64,000 nucleotides of DNA from Gigaspora rosea (taxonomy: Eukaryota; Glomeromycota; Glomeromycetes; Diversisporales; Gigasporaceae). The DNA is taken from the NCBI GenBank assembly GCA_003550325.1, contig QKWP01001693.1:36566-100565 (forward strand). Reading direction: 5' to 3'. Under the pieces are notes generated by a model. It saw only the letters and a list, made by a program, of their open reading frames with translations. It was not told where the DNA came from and searched no databases. The translations under genes and the position numbers were made by a program. Shown one piece after another: positions 1 to 10,830 of this stretch (its first letter is position 1; every line of letters starts with the position of its first letter).

Positions 1-366
1 AATTTTATTAATAAAATTCTATAAAATCTTATGATTCCGGTACTATAATTTGATTGGATGATAAGGTAGCACAAACGATGCACCAAAAATTCGTGTTACT
101 AAGTAGCTTTAGACAAAATTTTTATTGGTCATGTGATCTTGTTTTGTGGCTTGGGTCACATGATTTAGGCCGGAAGTTGGGCTGGAGGTTTGGGTCGGGG
201 GCCAGATGGGTGGCATTAACAAAAATGGGAGGTGGCAATAACAGTTCCCTAAAAACAATTATATAATCAAAATAATGAACTATGTTTATATAATTAAAAT
301 TTATATAAATAAATTTTATTTATAATTATTTGAAGTAATTTATTATAAATTAAATATTTTACTATA
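1..366. other. AT-rich intergenic, no gene
   Basis: I see no coding signal, RNA gene or clear repeat here. A 70-codon frame at 54-266 has no recognisable motif and looks like chance. Confidence 0.6.
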
Positions 367-370
367 TATA

Positions 371-809
371 GGGGATCGCTAAAGCCTTGTATCCACGTGA
401 CTTTTGAAATTTTAGTTATAATTAGGGTTAGGGGAGTAACAAAAATCAGGTGATTTTTTAGGGGGGGAGGGGGGTAAAAAAAGTTAAAATTATATATAAG
501 AACCTGACTATTTATATATTAAGAAAGAGGGAGGGGAGTAGGCCTTTGATAAAAAATAATCAGGTGATTAATGACACTGCCCTTAGGGTTAGTTTACCGT
601 TAGGATAAAGGTATATATATAGGTAAAATTGCCTTCCCGGCATTTTTTATTAATGCACTAAAACGGGTTTAAACTTTCATTTTTTATATTTTTGTGATTT
701 TTTGATTTTTTGCTTATTCGGAATGATCTGTGTAAACAAAATTTCAGAATTTTAATTGGCTTATTTACATATAAAAAGTCACGTGGGTACAAGGCTTTAG
801 CGGACCCCT
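371..809. mobile_element. MITE family A (TIR, non-autonomous)
   Basis: The left end begins GGGGATCGCTAAAGCCTTGT and the right end is its near-perfect inverted copy; about 45 bp match, including the flanking TATATATA. The interior has no ORF and carries a telomere-like run (ATTAGGGTTAGGGG). A second, shorter copy lies at 8699-8810 in the opposite orientation and lacks the stretch at about 436-587, so that stretch is either an insertion here or a deletion there. The TSD is unclear because the flank is itself a TA repeat. Confidence 0.8.
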
Positions 810-885
810 ATATATAGTAATTTATTTACTAAATTTAGTAATAAAATTTATCTATATAACAATTTCTAAATTTTTGTTGTTTTAA

Positions 886-1414
886 ATAAATTTAATAGAC
901 GATTCTCCAGTCAACTGGTTCAAAAATTTTTTTTTTTATATATAAATTTTACTATAAGTGCGAATGCACAGCGTCTCTATCTAAAACTTTTTTTTATACT
1001 AAGTTAATCACCTTTCTGGCTTAAGAGACTTTTGTAAAGCTCATTAAAACGCATCTAATAGTGGTTAGAGCGTCAAAATTGGCTTGGTGAATACCAAGAT
1101 ATCTTTAAAAAACCTTTCTTTTACTATATAAATTTCTTTATAAACAATACTATTGTTTGCAAAGAAATTTACATAGTAAAAGAAAAGTTTTTTAAAGATA
1201 TCTTGGTATTCACCAAGCCAATTTTGACGCTCTAACCACTATTAGATGCGTTTTAATGAGCTTTACAAAAGTCTCTTAAGCCAGAAAGGTGATTAACTTA
1301 GTATAAAAAAAACGTTTTAGATAGAGACGCTGTGCATTCGCACTTATAGTAAAATTTATATATAAAAAAAAATTTTTGAACCAGTTGACTGAAGAATCGT
1401 CTATTAATAAATTT
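886..1414. mobile_element. Foldback element, copy 1 (about 255-bp arms)
   Basis: This is one long inverted repeat: bases 886-1149 are mirrored almost base for base by 1152-1414, with nearly no loop (centre near 1150). Each arm holds the phrase CGCATCTAATAGTGGTTAGA and then a GGCTTGGTGAATACCAAGATAT block, both found again in the foldbacks near 34.6 kb and 50.7 kb. No coding frame. A transcript would form a dsRNA of about 250 bp. Open frames through it are palindrome artefacts. Confidence 0.9.
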
Positions 1415-1440
1415 AAAATAGTTATAAAAAAAGGCAAAAA

Positions 1441-2040
1441 GAAAATGGCGACCTGTTGCCAGGGAGACCCTTATATGATCGACCAATCATTTTTTGAGAT
1501 TGGTAGATCATATATAGCTTGTCCCCAAGGTACCAGATTTGATCTGGATTTAGATCTGCAGGTAAATCTAGATTCTTTTTTTTTTATACTGTATTGTTTT
1601 TTTTCATTTCGCTCATTTTATGATACTTTTCGCGATACTTTTCTTGTTTTTTAAATAAGTACAAACTTTTTTTTTCTTTTTTTGTTATTGTCTAACTTCT
1701 TTCTTTCTTTAGATTTTCTTTAAGTATTTTTCGTTCGAAACCAAAAACTAAGAAGCACTGGACCGGTTTTTGGATAAGTTTTAGTGTTTTTTTTTTTTTA
1801 CAAGTTTTTTTTTTTTACAAGTACTAACTTCTCGTCTTTCTTAGAGTTGTTATTCTTGGAGTCGAGTCATTGTCTTAGAGTTGGAATTGTTGTATTAGTG
1901 AGTGTTGGGATTCTCGTCATTTTTTATGTTATGTGTACTGGCTTTGCTTTTTTTTTAGATGCTTTTTCGTTTGATGGAAATGGTGCTGGGCTTCGCTATT
2001 ACGACTTTGTTGTTGAAGCCTTCGTTGAGTAGATAGGTTG
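1441..2040 (+). repeat. Dispersed repeat, copy 1 (copy 2 at 44040-44830, opposite strand)
   Basis: The head GGCGACCTGTTGCCAGGGAG followed by an ATGATCGACCAATCAT block, a T-rich stretch and a TTCTTGGAGTCG-type run matches, in reverse complement, the right part of 44040-44830. It is therefore a dispersed element of unknown class. A small frame at 1784-2032 encodes a hydrophobic peptide created by the T-rich repeat; I do not call it a gene. Confidence 0.6.
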
Positions 2041-2126
2041 CATCTTTGCTTCGGTACTTTGTTGCGTTTCTGCTCCGGTGCTTTTTTGCGTACTTCGGTG
2101 CTTTTCTTGCGTCTTAACTTAGTGCT

Positions 2127-2425
2127 TTTTTTTTATATATATAAATATTAGGCTTTGGCGTCTTCGTCTTCGTTTCGTCTCCGTGGAAAACGGTCAAGTT
2201 ACCGTAGGAAGTTGTTAACGGTTAAGAAGCTGTTCGGCGATTTTGTTGTGGGTCTGTTATGGGTACGTGGGGCTTGGCGAATATTTGTTTTTGATTAGTT
2301 TTTTTTATATATATATATATTAGGCTTGTCTTCGTTTCGTTTCCGTGAAAAACGTGAAAAACGGTCGAGTTAGGAAGTTGTTAATGGTTAAAAAGCGTTT
2401 GGTGATTTTGCCATGGGCTCTGTAA
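2127..2425. repeat. Tandem duplication, about 172-bp unit, two copies
   Basis: Two consecutive units each start with a T-run and TATATA, then TATTAGGCTT, then TCTTCGTTTCGT and GTGGAAAACGG-like sequence, then AGGAAGTTGTTAA. Copy 2 (from about 2299) has small indels. It follows directly on the dispersed repeat at 1441-2040. Confidence 0.65.
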
Positions 2426-2516
2426 AGAATTTATAATTTAATTTTTAGCTTAATATCATATATTTAGCTCTGTATAAATTTTTAAAAAGTGTCCACAATA
2501 ATATGGTAGGCCACTG
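2423..2516. mobile_element. Solo terminal fragment of the mariner-like MITE family
   Basis: It matches the last 90 bp or so of the element at 46120-47059, including AAGTGTCCACAATAATATGG and the end GGCCACTG followed by TA. The other end is missing, so this is a truncated copy. Confidence 0.75.
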
Positions 2517-2670
2517 TATATTTATAAACTACATAACTAATTTTATTATTAGTTAAATTTTTAGAAAAATTAATTAAATTTTTAATTTTTTTTTATATAT
2601 ACTTAAGATAAAGATTAATTAATTTTTATATAAAAAAATTTGCAATATTTTTTATAGACAATTACTATTT

Positions 2671-2900
2671 GTACACGGGATGTTTGAACACGAGGTGCAT
2701 AAAACCAGCCAATATCCCAAAATTTTGATTATGAAATCTCTTTTTGGCTTTTAACAAAAAAAAATTCTTGCGAAATTTTGGTATAAACTATATCTCACCC
2801 CAATCCCAAATTCACCCTTACCCTAACCATAAGAAAGGCTTAATTTTTTGCAATCACGGAATTAATAAAATTAACACCCGTGTACCATACACCTGTGTAT
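2671..2900. mobile_element. MITE family B, with telomere-like run and shared core block
   Basis: The ends form an imperfect inverted repeat (GTACACGGGATGTTTGAACA against TGTACCATACACCTGTGTAT). The interior, read on the minus strand, is a degenerate GGTTAGGGTAAGGGT run followed by AAATTTCGCAAGAATTTTTT and a TTTCATAATCAAAATTTT block. The same core occurs in elements with different ends at 3670, 35342 and 44890. Confidence 0.55.
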
Positions 2901-3304
2901 AATTAGTAAAATCTTTTTTTATATAATAAATTAAAAATTTAATATTTTAAAAACTATCTGATAAAAATACTTGAAATTTTTTTTACAAATTTATTATAAC
3001 CGCTATATTTATATGTATATAAAAGTTAAAACTGTATCTTTAAAAATGATCAAGATATTAATTTACTGACAACTTATCATCCAACCCACGTATTTAAAAT
3101 TTTTAATTTTTTTTGTAATTTTTTGTAATTTTTTGTTCATTTTGTTATACAAGATCCTGTGATCTAATTGGCCAATCATATTAACTGCGATATAGCAATT
3201 TGTGATATTTATCAACTTCCTTTTAAAATTAACTGAATTACATAAATATTTATTTTTATTTTATAATGTATTTGAAAGTTTACTAAATTTCTTAATAGCA
3301 AATT

Positions 3305-3475
3305 CTTTTTTTTTTTAAATGTTAAGATGAGACCTTGCTTTTATCTTTATTAAATTTAATAGAAACTTTTTATAATACTGAAGGAAATTTCATTTTTTTA
3401 AATCTAATACTAAGAATAAAAACTTAGACATATATCTAAGTAAATCTAAATACTTATCTGCGGCCTAAACCTAAT
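3305..3475 (-). mobile_element. Poly(A)-tailed retroelement 3' end, copy 1
   Basis: A T-run at 3305-3317 (poly(A) on the minus strand) is followed by a block that recurs at 33071-33250, also behind a T-run; both share GACCTTGC or GGCCTTGC and end near TATCTGCGRCCTAAACCTA. A poly(A)-tailed block in two unrelated places points to a LINE 3' end or a SINE. The body is too diverged to name a family. Confidence 0.5.
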
Positions 3476-3669
3476 AGCAAATTCTTTTTCAATATAGTAA
3501 ACCCTTTATTTTATTATATGAAAGGGTTATATTTTTATATATTACTAAAAATTATTGGGCCAAAACATATTAAGCTTGCAAATTTTGAAATATTAACAAT
3601 TAAATTTGCTAGTATGTTCTGCATTACTTTTAAACTATATTGGCTTTTAGATTTAGAATAGATTTCACT

Positions 3670-4010
3670 AAAATGCACCTATAGTGTTTTACACCATATT
3701 ATACAAAACTATTAGAATAGCCAATCAAAATTTAAGATCAGGTGTAACAAAAAATTTTGTTTTTTTGTTTATTTTTTTTAAAAAAACATTTATATTGCAA
3801 AATTTTGCTTATGAAACCACTTTTGGGGCTCTAATAAAAAAATTCCTTGCTAAATTTTGTATATACTAATGCCCCAATAAAATTCCAGGCTTACTCTAAT
3901 CCTAAATTAAAATTTAGTTTTTGTTTTGTAAAAATTTATTTTTTTGATTTTGTTATACAGATTTGCAAATCTAATTTACCTATAGTAGTAAAACACTATA
4001 AGTGCATTTT
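3670..4010. mobile_element. MITE family C, with shared core block
   Basis: The terminal inverted repeat is about 23 bp (AAAATGCACCTATAGTGTTT, mirrored at 3985-4010). Inside it, CCAATCAAAATTTAAGATCA and GGTGTAACA precede an AAATTTAGCAAGGAATTTTT block on the minus strand. This internal phrase is shared with the MITEs at 2671, 35342 and 44890, whose TIRs differ. Confidence 0.7.
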
Positions 4011-4289
4011 ATAATAATTGTTTAGAATTATAAAATACAATATGTAATTTAAAACAAATTTAATATATACATTTTTTTAATTTACTTTATAGTTGTGACA
4101 AAACAAACTTATTTCTAATAAACTTCTTAATTAATAATTGTCGCGGATGATGCTGAATTCAGATGATGCTGAATTCCATGTGACTTGTGACTGTGCATCG
4201 TATCCGATAGTTTCCGTATATCGATCATGTAACATAATTATCAAAACATCGAATATTGATCATGTAACATGATTATCAAAACAATCCCA

Positions 4290-4550
4290 CTCAAGAAAAA
4301 AAAAAATCATACACCCACCAAAGCAAATAAACTTCACCACCTACAGAAGAAAGAAAACACTCACCACCCACCCAAAAAAAATAACGCCCACTGCCCACCC
4401 AAGAAAAATAACGCCCACCGCCCAGCCAAGAAGCAATAGACGCCCACTCCATACCTGCAAAAAAAAACCTTCGAATTTTGACAAGGTTTTTTTTTTTAAC
4501 ATGCCAGCAATACCCAAAATCCCGAGACAATAGAGGAGTATTAGACGATA
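4290..4550. other. Ginger 5' leader, C-rich repeats
   Basis: The region has repeated blocks such as ACGCCCACTGCCCACCCAAG between the TIR and the integrase. No conserved protein is recognisable. Minus-strand frames here are the complement of this repeat. Confidence 0.5.
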
Positions 4551-4553
4551 GTC

Positions 4554-6282
4554 GAATTTCTTCAATCAGGAACTGTCCCAGACAGTATTAAAAAGAACCC
4601 TCTTGGAAACCACAAAGACCAACTTTATTCGTCATTGCAAAAATTTCGAATCTGACGAAAATGGAATTCTTTACATTAAACCGGTTGTAAAGAATGGTGT
4701 GGTTAAATCAGAAAAACGCCGTATAATCCCCAAATATGACGTAGATATGCATACTATAATTTTGGAACACTTTCATGATTGGGCAAATCATCGTGAATAC
4801 CATAAAACTTTTTTGGCAATTTCAGAAAAGCATATTGGAATCACACAGGAAGAGGTGAAAGTATACGTAAACGAATGCCCTACCTGTGCTATCAATACCT
4901 CCATTAAAGAAAAAACTGATGTAAGATCTGTGGTATCGCTGGGTCCTTGGCAGCACGTACAAATCGACTTGGTCGATTTCCGCGATTTTGCTAAAGCCAA
5001 TGACGGGTTTTCATGGCTGCTTACGTGCATTCATGTTTTTTCCAAATTTCTCGTCGCAGTCCCAATTAAAAATAAGGAAGCAGGAACGGTTGCTGCACAC
5101 CTTCTTAAGGATGTCTTCAAGATTCTTGGGCCTCCTGTGGTCCTTCAAAGTGATAATGGTAAGGAATTTGTTGCAAATATAACCACACAAATTTGTGAGG
5201 CCCTGAACATTACAATTAGGCACGGTCGACCCCGGCACCCACAGTCACAAGGACAAATCGAACGACTTAATCAAACTGTGGGCCGTGGGTTCACTAAATT
5301 GCTTTGGGATCAGCATAATCAATTGCAACGAAAAGACTGGATAAACGTAATCGACGTATTTGTCACGTCGTATAACTTGACCGTCCACACAGCGCATGGT
5401 CGTACACCCATGAAGCACTCTTCGGGTGGAAAATGCACTGTATCTATGATACTCCCAGCATAACTGGTTCGTTTATATTCGACTTGTTAAGTAGAGTAAG
5501 AATAGGGTTAGGGTTAGAGTTAGTAGGGTTAGAATAGGGTTAGAATCGGATTAGAATCGGGTTAGGGTTAGGATATTAGGGTTAGGGTTAGGATAGGGTT
5601 AGAATCGGGTTAGAGTCTAGAATCGGGTTTAGGATAGACCATCATACTCTATTCTAACATTATTCTAATCCTAACCCAATCCTAACCCTAACCCGATCCT
5701 AACCCTAACCCGATCCTAACCCTAATCCAATTCTAACCTATTAACTAGCGTTTAGAGTTTAGGATTAAGTTTAGAATTATAACGTTTATCTCTTTTTATA
5801 ATAGATGCCCTTGGGAATATTGTTGAGGAAGATGTTCCAGAAGCCACTACCCCACCGAAACCGCCACAACCGAAACCACCACCACCAAAGAAACCACCAC
5901 CACCACCACCATCGAAGCCACTACCACTACCATTACCGTAACTGCTCAGACTGCTGAGTTCAAAGCCGTGGAAGAACGTATTTTACGAATGTTGGAACTT
6001 AACCAATCTATTAATATGTCACTTGGGAAGTATCGTGCAAGAATCTATCAACAAGGTAGTGTGCATAGAAAAAAAATGGCTAACAACACAATTGAAGCCG
6101 GGACCACAATTGCTATTGCGCCAGATCATGATATGAATCAGCAAACTAGAAAAAGAAAGTTGCAATCAATCTTTTTCCAACGAGGTGTATTTAAATCACT
6201 CGCATCAAACAATCAAACCGCTATTGTTGAAATGAATGGTGAAGAACATCGGGTTCCCATTAAAAGAGTCAAGGCCATATGA
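4554..6282 (+). pseudogene. Ginger integrase (KRBA2-type rve/DDE), frameshifted, with one intron
   Basis: The main open stretch is 4603-5408. It has a zinc-binding region (an H-rich stretch, then CPTC near 4879-4890), then rve motifs in order: IDLVDF (first Asp), QSDNGKEF (second Asp) and QGQIERLN (catalytic Glu), so the DDE triad is intact. Integrases of this type act in the nucleus on the element's ends. At least three frame breaks are visible: near 4600-4615 (N-terminal residues lie in another frame), in the C-run at 5405-5408 (after which the frame carrying an ALFGWK motif opens), and in the CCA-repeat proline tract near 5880-5935. An intron of about 300 bp filled with TTAGGG-like repeats (about 5490-5805) precedes the Pro-rich linker and C-terminal domain (to 6282). 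There is no ATG at 4603 (it is TTG). Confidence 0.8.
5494..5745. repeat. Degenerate telomere-like array, inverted halves, inside integrase intron
   Basis: GGGTTAGGGTTAG-type units run to about 5635, then switch to the complementary CCTAACCCTAACCC orientation from about 5655. The two halves could pair as a hairpin. It sits in the integrase intron, whose likely 3' end is the TAATAG at about 5800-5805. Confidence 0.85.
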
Positions 6283-6319
6283 AAGACATCGTCCTAATCA
6301 CGGTAGCATTTAAATGGGC

Positions 6320-6750
6320 GGGTGGGTGGGCGAAGCTTCTTTTTTTTTGAATTTTTTTTTTTTTTTAAAAAAAAAAATTGCAAAAACGTTTTAAGGCCGA
6401 TTTTTTTTTTTTAAAAAAAAAAAATTGTTTTTTTAAGGCAGAAGATTTTTTCCTTTTTTTTTAAAAAAAAAAAAAAGTTTTTTTTAAGGCAAAAAATTTT
6501 GATCTTTTTTTAAAAAAATCAGTTTTTTTAAGGCAGCAAATTTCGATCGTTTTTTTTTTAAAAAAAAAATTTCATCTTTTTTTTTTTTTAAAAAAGTAAA
6601 CGGGTTTTTTAAGGCGGAAATTTTCTAGAAGCGAAGAATTTTTTTTTTAAAAAAAAAAGGGGGTTTTCAAGGCGGGAAATTTTCTAGTAGCAAAGAATTT
6701 TTTTTAGGCAGAAAATTTCTAGAAGCGATAGATTTTTAGAATGCTTTTTT
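6320..6750. repeat. Poly-T/poly-A palindromic satellite in Ginger 3' region
   Basis: There are about seven degenerate units of 50-70 bp, each a T-run followed by an A-run (T8-12 A8-12) and a TTTTAAGGCRGAAAATTT spacer. Each unit can fold on itself. It lies between the integrase stop and the right TIR. Confidence 0.75.
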
Positions 6751-7050
6751 TTCTGTAAACATGAGAACTTGAAGGTTTATTTGTAAATAAAAATGAAAAC
6801 TTTACATAGTCTTGTTACTTGAATTAAAATTCGAGGTTTGATGTGATATAAAATTAAAACAACCCAAACACTAACCTAACGCCTGAGTACCAAGTCCCGA
6901 ACCCTAACCCTAACACCAGAAAACCAAGTCCCGAACCCTAACCCAAACACTGTTTTGACAGAATTTTTAGGATGTATCATGTGATATGATGTACAGTCAC
7001 AAGTCACGTGGAATTTAGCATCATCCGAATTCAGCATCATCCACGACAAT

Positions 7051-7734
7051 AATTTATACAAATTTTTTTTAAGGCTTAATCCAAATTGAATAATATTCTT
7101 TCAAAAAGTTATAAGTATATAAAAAAATTTTACAAGCACAAAATTAGTGTCGCAAATAGGTAATATAAATTACTATAAATATAAAGAATTTAACTAATTT
7201 TAACACCTGGTTAAAGTTATAAATTTTAACCACCCTTTATTTTTATAAAAGTTTTTTATATAAAAAATTATTCTTTAAAGATTAGAGTTAGAGTATAGGT
7301 ATATTAAGTTAGAGAATGGATTGATTATTTATATGCAAAATTAAATGCCAAAAACTTTTATTTAATGGCCCAAAGCTAGTTTTTGTAATAAAATTTTGCG
7401 ATATTGATAATTTTTTGATTTTTTTTCTAAATTTTCTTAAACTTTTCTTTAATTTGTTACACAAGATCCTGCAACCTGATTGGTAAATTATAGGGTAGTT
7501 ACATCACCAGGGGGGCAAGTTAGCAACACTCAAATATAAAGTAAAATTGCTTTGCTGAAGTAGCTATCTTTTCAATAATTATTTTTGCAATAATTAATAT
7601 TAAAAATAAATTGCTATTTGCAATAATATATATTTAAATACCAAATTTATTGTATTTATAAAATTTAAGTTCATTAACAATTAAAAATTATCATTATTAG
7701 TTATTATATTAAATTTATTTTTAATTTAAAATTA
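7051..7734. other. AT-rich stretch with degraded MITE-like core
   Basis: No gene is visible. At about 7265-7410 a degraded GATTAGAGTTAGAG run and a GGCCCAAAGCTAGTTTTTGT block resemble the shared core of the MITEs at 35342 and 44890, followed by ACAAGATCCTGCAACCTGAT at about 7460. No ends can be placed. Confidence 0.4.
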
Positions 7735-7872
7735 GTATTTATATTTAATTTAAGATTTGAAATTTGTATCTAATTTGAAATTTGTATCTAATTTGAATTT
7801 ATATCTAATTTGGATTTGTACCTAATTTGGGATTTGTACCTAATTTGGGATTTGTATCTAATTTGACTTTGG
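7735..7872. repeat. Minisatellite, about 20-bp unit
   Basis: There are roughly seven copies of a GGATTTGTACCTAATTTG-like unit, with AAATTTGTATCTAATTTG variants at the left. Confidence 0.8.
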
Positions 7873-7939
7873 AATTTTGATAGTAGGATTTAGAATTTGG
7901 AATTGGGATTTTATAAATTTGAATTTGGGCAGCAAGTAT

Positions 7940-8163
7940 AGACAAAGTAAAACATATCAGAAGGTAATAAAAATACCAGACTTCGAGAGATCAAAAAATT
8001 TAGACACTCTACAATACATAAAAAACTATTATGAAGGACTCTATAAAAATAAGGAGGTGAACCGCAGAGCAGTTGAAAAAATAGTAGAAAACCCACCAGA
8101 GGTCACTATAAAAATGAATGAACTTCTACTAAGAGAAGTCTTCAAGGAGGAAATTCTTTTTTA
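7940..8163 (+). pseudogene. LINE ORF2 fragment (linker before reverse transcriptase)
   Basis: An open stretch of about 75 codons ends at TAA 8162-8164 and reads IKNYYEGLYKN, then an ENPPEVTIKMNELLL and EVFKEEILF pattern. This spacing is typical of the segment between the endonuclease and RT of non-LTR elements. The first 20 or so codons of the frame (from 7877) are minisatellite-derived. No RT motif follows, so this is a fragment. Confidence 0.5.
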
Positions 8164-8164
8164 A

Positions 8165-8698
8165 TCATTTTCAATAGCTTTCTCTACAAAGTTTTCATAA
8201 AAATAAAGATAAATATTTGTGGTAATTGGCATAGTTGTTGAGTTTTTATTACATATAAATATTAAGCCAAATCTTAGATTTATAAAATGTTAAAACATAA
8301 AGGTTATACTAATATAAAATTTTACATATTTATTGAATAGACCAAGCAATATAAAGCTTTTAACAAGGCTTATTTCAGTATTTACTTGAGCAAAGAGCAT
8401 ATATATACAAACAGATAAAAAAACTAATATCTCTAATATATAGTAAATATGGTGATATGAATCTAATTAATAGTATCGTTCAAGAGTAGTAACATATGAC
8501 ATGTTGTAAAATATAATAGTTAAAAGATGGTTAGAATTATTTTAGATTTAAAAAAAATCTTGCTTTTGTATTAATAAATTTATTTTACTTCATTTCTTGT
8601 ATTGCAAAAATTTTATTTGTCAATAGACATGCACATGCCAATCACATAAATGTTATGTAACCTGTGATTTTCTGTCAAAATGCAAGTTTCTTCTATGC
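8165..8698. other. AT-rich intergenic
   Basis: I see no gene, RNA or clear repeat in this stretch. Confidence 0.5.
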
Positions 8699-8810
8699 TA
8701 AAGGCAATTTTACCTATATATATAGCCTTTCCTAATGGTAAACTAACCCTAACCCTAATTATAACTAAAATTTCAAAAAGTCATGTAGATACAAGGCTTT
8801 AGTGATCCCC
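8699..8810. mobile_element. MITE family A, truncated copy 2
   Basis: It is the reverse complement of 371-435 joined to about 588-633, with the same GGGGATC terminus (here GATCCCC at 8804-8810) and the same CTAACCCTAACCCTAATTAT run. The neighbouring MULE-like element is inserted right at this terminus. Confidence 0.8.
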
Positions 8811-8926
8811 AATTCTAGAGGTCAGCTAAAGTGAACCAAGTTTTGATTGTCTACATGCATGATATCGATCAGTGAATGATTATCTATATTTGTGAACAAA
8901 ATTTGGTATTTTTTATATCTTTTAGC

Positions 8927-9052
8927 AAAGGTTTCTCAACAGCTATGTAATTAAACTTAATAAAAATTTTTTTTATTCAATTCTACAAGCTTGCAGAATT
9001 GGAATAAAAAAAGTTCATTGAGTTTGCCTGGTAGTTATTGAGAAACATTTGT
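8927..9052. repeat. Hairpin module h1
   Basis: Imperfect palindrome of about 125 bp: TTTCTCAACAGCTATGTAAT ... TCTACAAGCTTGCAGA ... GCCTGGTAGTTATTGAGAAA. It is centred on AAGCTT and lies within the left TIR of the MULE-like element; the mirror copy h5 is in the right TIR (about 12010-12142). Confidence 0.8.
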
Positions 9053-9395
9053 TTAAAGTTTAAAAAAATCATCGAAATCAAGGGAAATACAGGTTACGAT
9101 CATGTTTTTTAAAATTTAAGGGTAGGGTGAACGTAGATCATTTTTAATATTGATTACATTGTGATCATATAAAATCAGGTGATCGACCAATCACAATAGT
9201 AAACAACATAGATTCAACCAATCTGAATTAATCATTTTTGTGTAACTAAGGAAAATTTGAGCCGACTTAGAAAAACTTTATGACATATAGAAGTATAATT
9301 TTTTTAAATACTATATTTTATTAAAATTTTACTATTATAAAAAGAGTATTTTGTACTACATATTATAAAATTTTTGGCTAAATTAATAACAACTA

Positions 9396-10830
9396 GAGAT
9401 CCAATCCGTAATCCTATTAATCCGGATTAATCCTATTATTTATATTTGATATATATATCCGGATTTAGTATTTTAAATAGGATTCATCCGTTTTTAAATA
9501 AGATGGATCCGGCCAAATCACTAGTAATAACTTATAGGTAGGAACGTCCCGAATAAGAAAATGATGATCCCGATCATGCATATTTGTTTAGCCAATTAAA
9601 ATCAAAAATTTTTATCATGTAAAGAACATCACATGCAGATTAACCAATCAAATCGTAAATCTTTATAAAACGAAAGAAACGAATTTTAATTAAAATTTAT
9701 GGCTAAAGTTCAAAATAAATGCCGTTAAATGTTACTGTTAGATAAGCAAGCATGTATTTAATAACTTAAATTGAGATTATTAAATTTTTCTATAGTATTT
9801 ATTTACAAAACCTTAATAATAATAATAATAATAATCTATATATATTTAATTCTATGTCTAATTCTATATTTAATTCGACATCTAATTCTATGTCTAATTC
9901 TACGTCTATTCAAACTTCTAATATATTACACTTACTATCTTTATACAACTATTGCACTAATAAATTCTTTGCAATTTTAACACACATCATATATAAACTT
10001 CTTATCGTATTTTAACACCTATAATGATAATAAAGTGCATAGTTAATTAATATTATTCGTATACTTTTAATTTCCTAAAGGATTTCTATGCAACACGTAT
10101 AATAAAAAAAATATACGAACTAATTACTTCCTCCTACACTAACGCTATTAATCATTTTAAACTTTTTTTTACCTTTTTTTTTTGTTCAACACAAAAGATT
10201 TCGTCAACGTAGTGATTGCAATTTACTTATAACTTCGGTAGGTAAATTGTAATATGAAGGTCGAATGATTCAAAATGATTCAACTGAAAGTATTATAGTA
10301 CGGCATGAAAAATTCAAGTTTCTTAGTATACTTGACTGGGTTCATAGAAGAGATAATTTTCCGAAAAAAGTATATAAAAAAAAATCATTAATAAATTGTG
10401 TAACGATCTACAAACTCGGGGCACTCGGGACGTTCCTACCTCGAGTAATAACTAAAAAAAACTTACATTAATTTGTTATAGAACTTCCTACACTAAAATT
10501 CGATCTTAATCTTTTGATACACAAAAATTAATTATATTTCGCATAGCTCACTGCATTTGTCTGACACGTTTTTTGTTAATTTATTAAATTCGAAATTGAC
10601 ATTTCATTTTGTTAGATACAGTATTTGAAATAAACTATTCAAATTTGGTTTCATAGCATTTGTAGCCAAATTCGTAAATGTAATGAGTAAAGTGATAGCA
10701 CTTTGTGCTCATATAGAATCCGGATTCAATAATTGAATTCGGATTTATCCAGATTCGGATTATCATCCGGATACACAAAGTAGGATCCGAATTTAATCCG
10801 GATGGCCCTTAAAGAATAGGATCGAAACAC
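9396..10830. mobile_element. Second-level nested element, TSD TAATAACAACTA
   Basis: The 12-bp direct repeat TAATAACAACTA occurs at 9384-9395 and 10831-10842. Both subterminal regions are rich in ATCCGGAT-type motifs (9410-9515, 10715-10815). The TIR itself is weak, so the class is uncertain. Without the inner insertion the element would be about 514 bp. Confidence 0.7.
9533..10443. mobile_element. Third-level nested MULE-like MITE, TSD AGTAATAACT
   Basis: The ends carry AGGTAGGAACGTCCCGA in inverted orientation, and a perfect 10-bp duplication AGTAATAACT lies at 9523-9532 and 10444-10453. The 911-bp interior includes a (TAA)n microsatellite (about 9817-9835) and an ATTCTATGTCTA-type minisatellite (about 9848-9915). 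There is no transposase; the open frames are repeat-derived. Confidence 0.85.

Larger units (their letters stand above)
4139..7050 (+). mobile_element. Ginger-like DNA transposon with Gypsy-type integrase, 2912 bp
   Basis: The element starts TGTCGCGGATGATGCTGAAT and ends with the inverted counterpart finishing CGACA; the long TIR extends through CATGTGACTTGTGACTGTRC. It is flanked on both sides by ATAAT, a perfect 5-bp target duplication. TGT...ACA ends, a short TSD and an rve-type integrase without RT or LTRs fit the Ginger class of cut-and-paste elements. The single integrase gene is interrupted by frame breaks, so the copy is probably immobile unless helped in trans. Confidence 0.85.

Noticed and set aside
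4291..4565. Gly/Trp-rich minus-strand frames
   Set aside because: They are the complement of C-rich repeats in the Ginger leader; two frames are open at once, typical of repeats.
5494..5745. An internal telomere or chromosome-fusion site
   Set aside because: The array is short, degenerate and lies within the intron of a transposon with intact TIRs and target duplication.
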